Of a stretch of 64,000 nucleotides of DNA, positions 63,969 to 64,000 are shown in pieces. The stretch's first letter is position 1. The number at the start of each line of letters is the position of its first letter. The notes beneath the pieces are model-generated. The model did no database searches. It was given only the letters and a program-made list of their open reading frames with translations, and was not told where the DNA came from. Source of the DNA: Planctomycetota bacterium. Lineage in GTDB: Bacteria > Planctomycetota > Planctomycetia > Planctomycetales > Planctomycetaceae. The DNA lies in assembly GCA_023417655.1 (NCBI GenBank), contig JAEZFD010000043.1:1-64000 (forward strand), written 5' to 3'. Both the position numbers and the translations under genes were made by a program.

Positions 63969-64000
63969 GAATTCCCCTGCCTTTAATTGGTCAGCACGGT

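Noticed and set aside
1..64000. CRISPR array, prophage or anti-phage defence island
   Set aside because: No regularly spaced repeats, cas genes, phage structural genes or restriction/toxin-antitoxin genes were seen; the IS is the only mobile sign.

Overview
The window looks like chromosomal DNA of a planctomycete (phylum Planctomycetota, probably order Planctomycetales). This rests on gene families rather than a marker gene: a DUF1559 pseudopilin-like protein with the C-terminal H-x9-DG motif, a very long DUF1080/multi-CXXCH secreted protein, a DUF1207 outer-surface protein, an archaeal-type formylmethanofuran:H4MPT formyltransferase, a TPR protein ending in two RNA polymerase alpha-CTD-like domains, and futalosine-route menaquinone synthesis (mqnE). 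No rRNA gene, CRISPR array, phage module or plasmid backbone was seen. The only mobile element is one IS5-family insertion sequence at the left edge.

Layout. 1-869: complete IS5-type IS with terminal inverted repeats. 0.9-6.7 kb: large FHA/coiled-coil membrane protein, then leuB with a strong terminator and a TlpA-like thioredoxin lipoprotein. 6.7-8.3 kb: lipoprotein plus DUF1559 pair. 8.8-13.3 kb: a 1241-residue polytopic membrane protein followed by PspA/IM30. 13.3-19.2 kb: DUF1080/multihaem protein, PAP2 phosphatase, queA. 19.4-25.6 kb: DUF1207 protein, two small proteins, a CPBP protease, a conserved hypothetical and a PAS/GAF/receiver protein. 26.2-31.9 kb: TPR/alpha-CTD protein, mqnE, wrbA, a YeiH-type exporter and a small membrane protein. 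31.9-35.3 kb: tex, csrA, a 615-base hairpin-rich region without a gene, and a complete tRNA-Glu(UUC) unit with promoter and terminator. 35.4-42.7 kb: M42-type peptidase, beta-barrel-like protein, H4MPT formyltransferase translationally coupled to a polytopic membrane protein, LmbE/BshB1-type deacetylase, small lipoprotein. 42.8-49.3 kb: rmlC-rmlB-rmlA, a Tat-exported NHL protein, and overlapping murC-murB. 49.6-56.4 kb: Ycf46-like AAA ATPase, an ELM1-like protein overlapping a 2OG-Fe(II) oxygenase-like protein, CvpA-like protein, Dabb protein, CCA-adding enzyme. 56.4-64.0 kb: a leftward surface-polysaccharide locus with two O-antigen ligase/polymerase-type proteins, two glycosyltransferases, a DUF115 protein and a SAM methyltransferase.

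Themes. Envelope functions dominate: peptidoglycan precursors (murB, murC), dTDP-rhamnose precursors (rmlABC, no rmlD here) and a polysaccharide cluster that could use them. Quinone and redox genes (mqnE, wrbA, TlpA, multi-CXXCH protein) and one-carbon metabolism (H4MPT formyltransferase) are scattered single genes. Translation and RNA genes (queA, tex, csrA, tRNA-Glu, CCA transferase) are also dispersed. The best candidates for new biology are the TPR/tandem alpha-CTD protein, the structured GGA-rich region upstream of csrA, the dyad operators before wrbA and the YeiH exporter, the coupled formyltransferase/membrane-protein pair, and the ELM1/oxygenase overlap. All functional calls come from reading motifs in the sequence; no database search was run.
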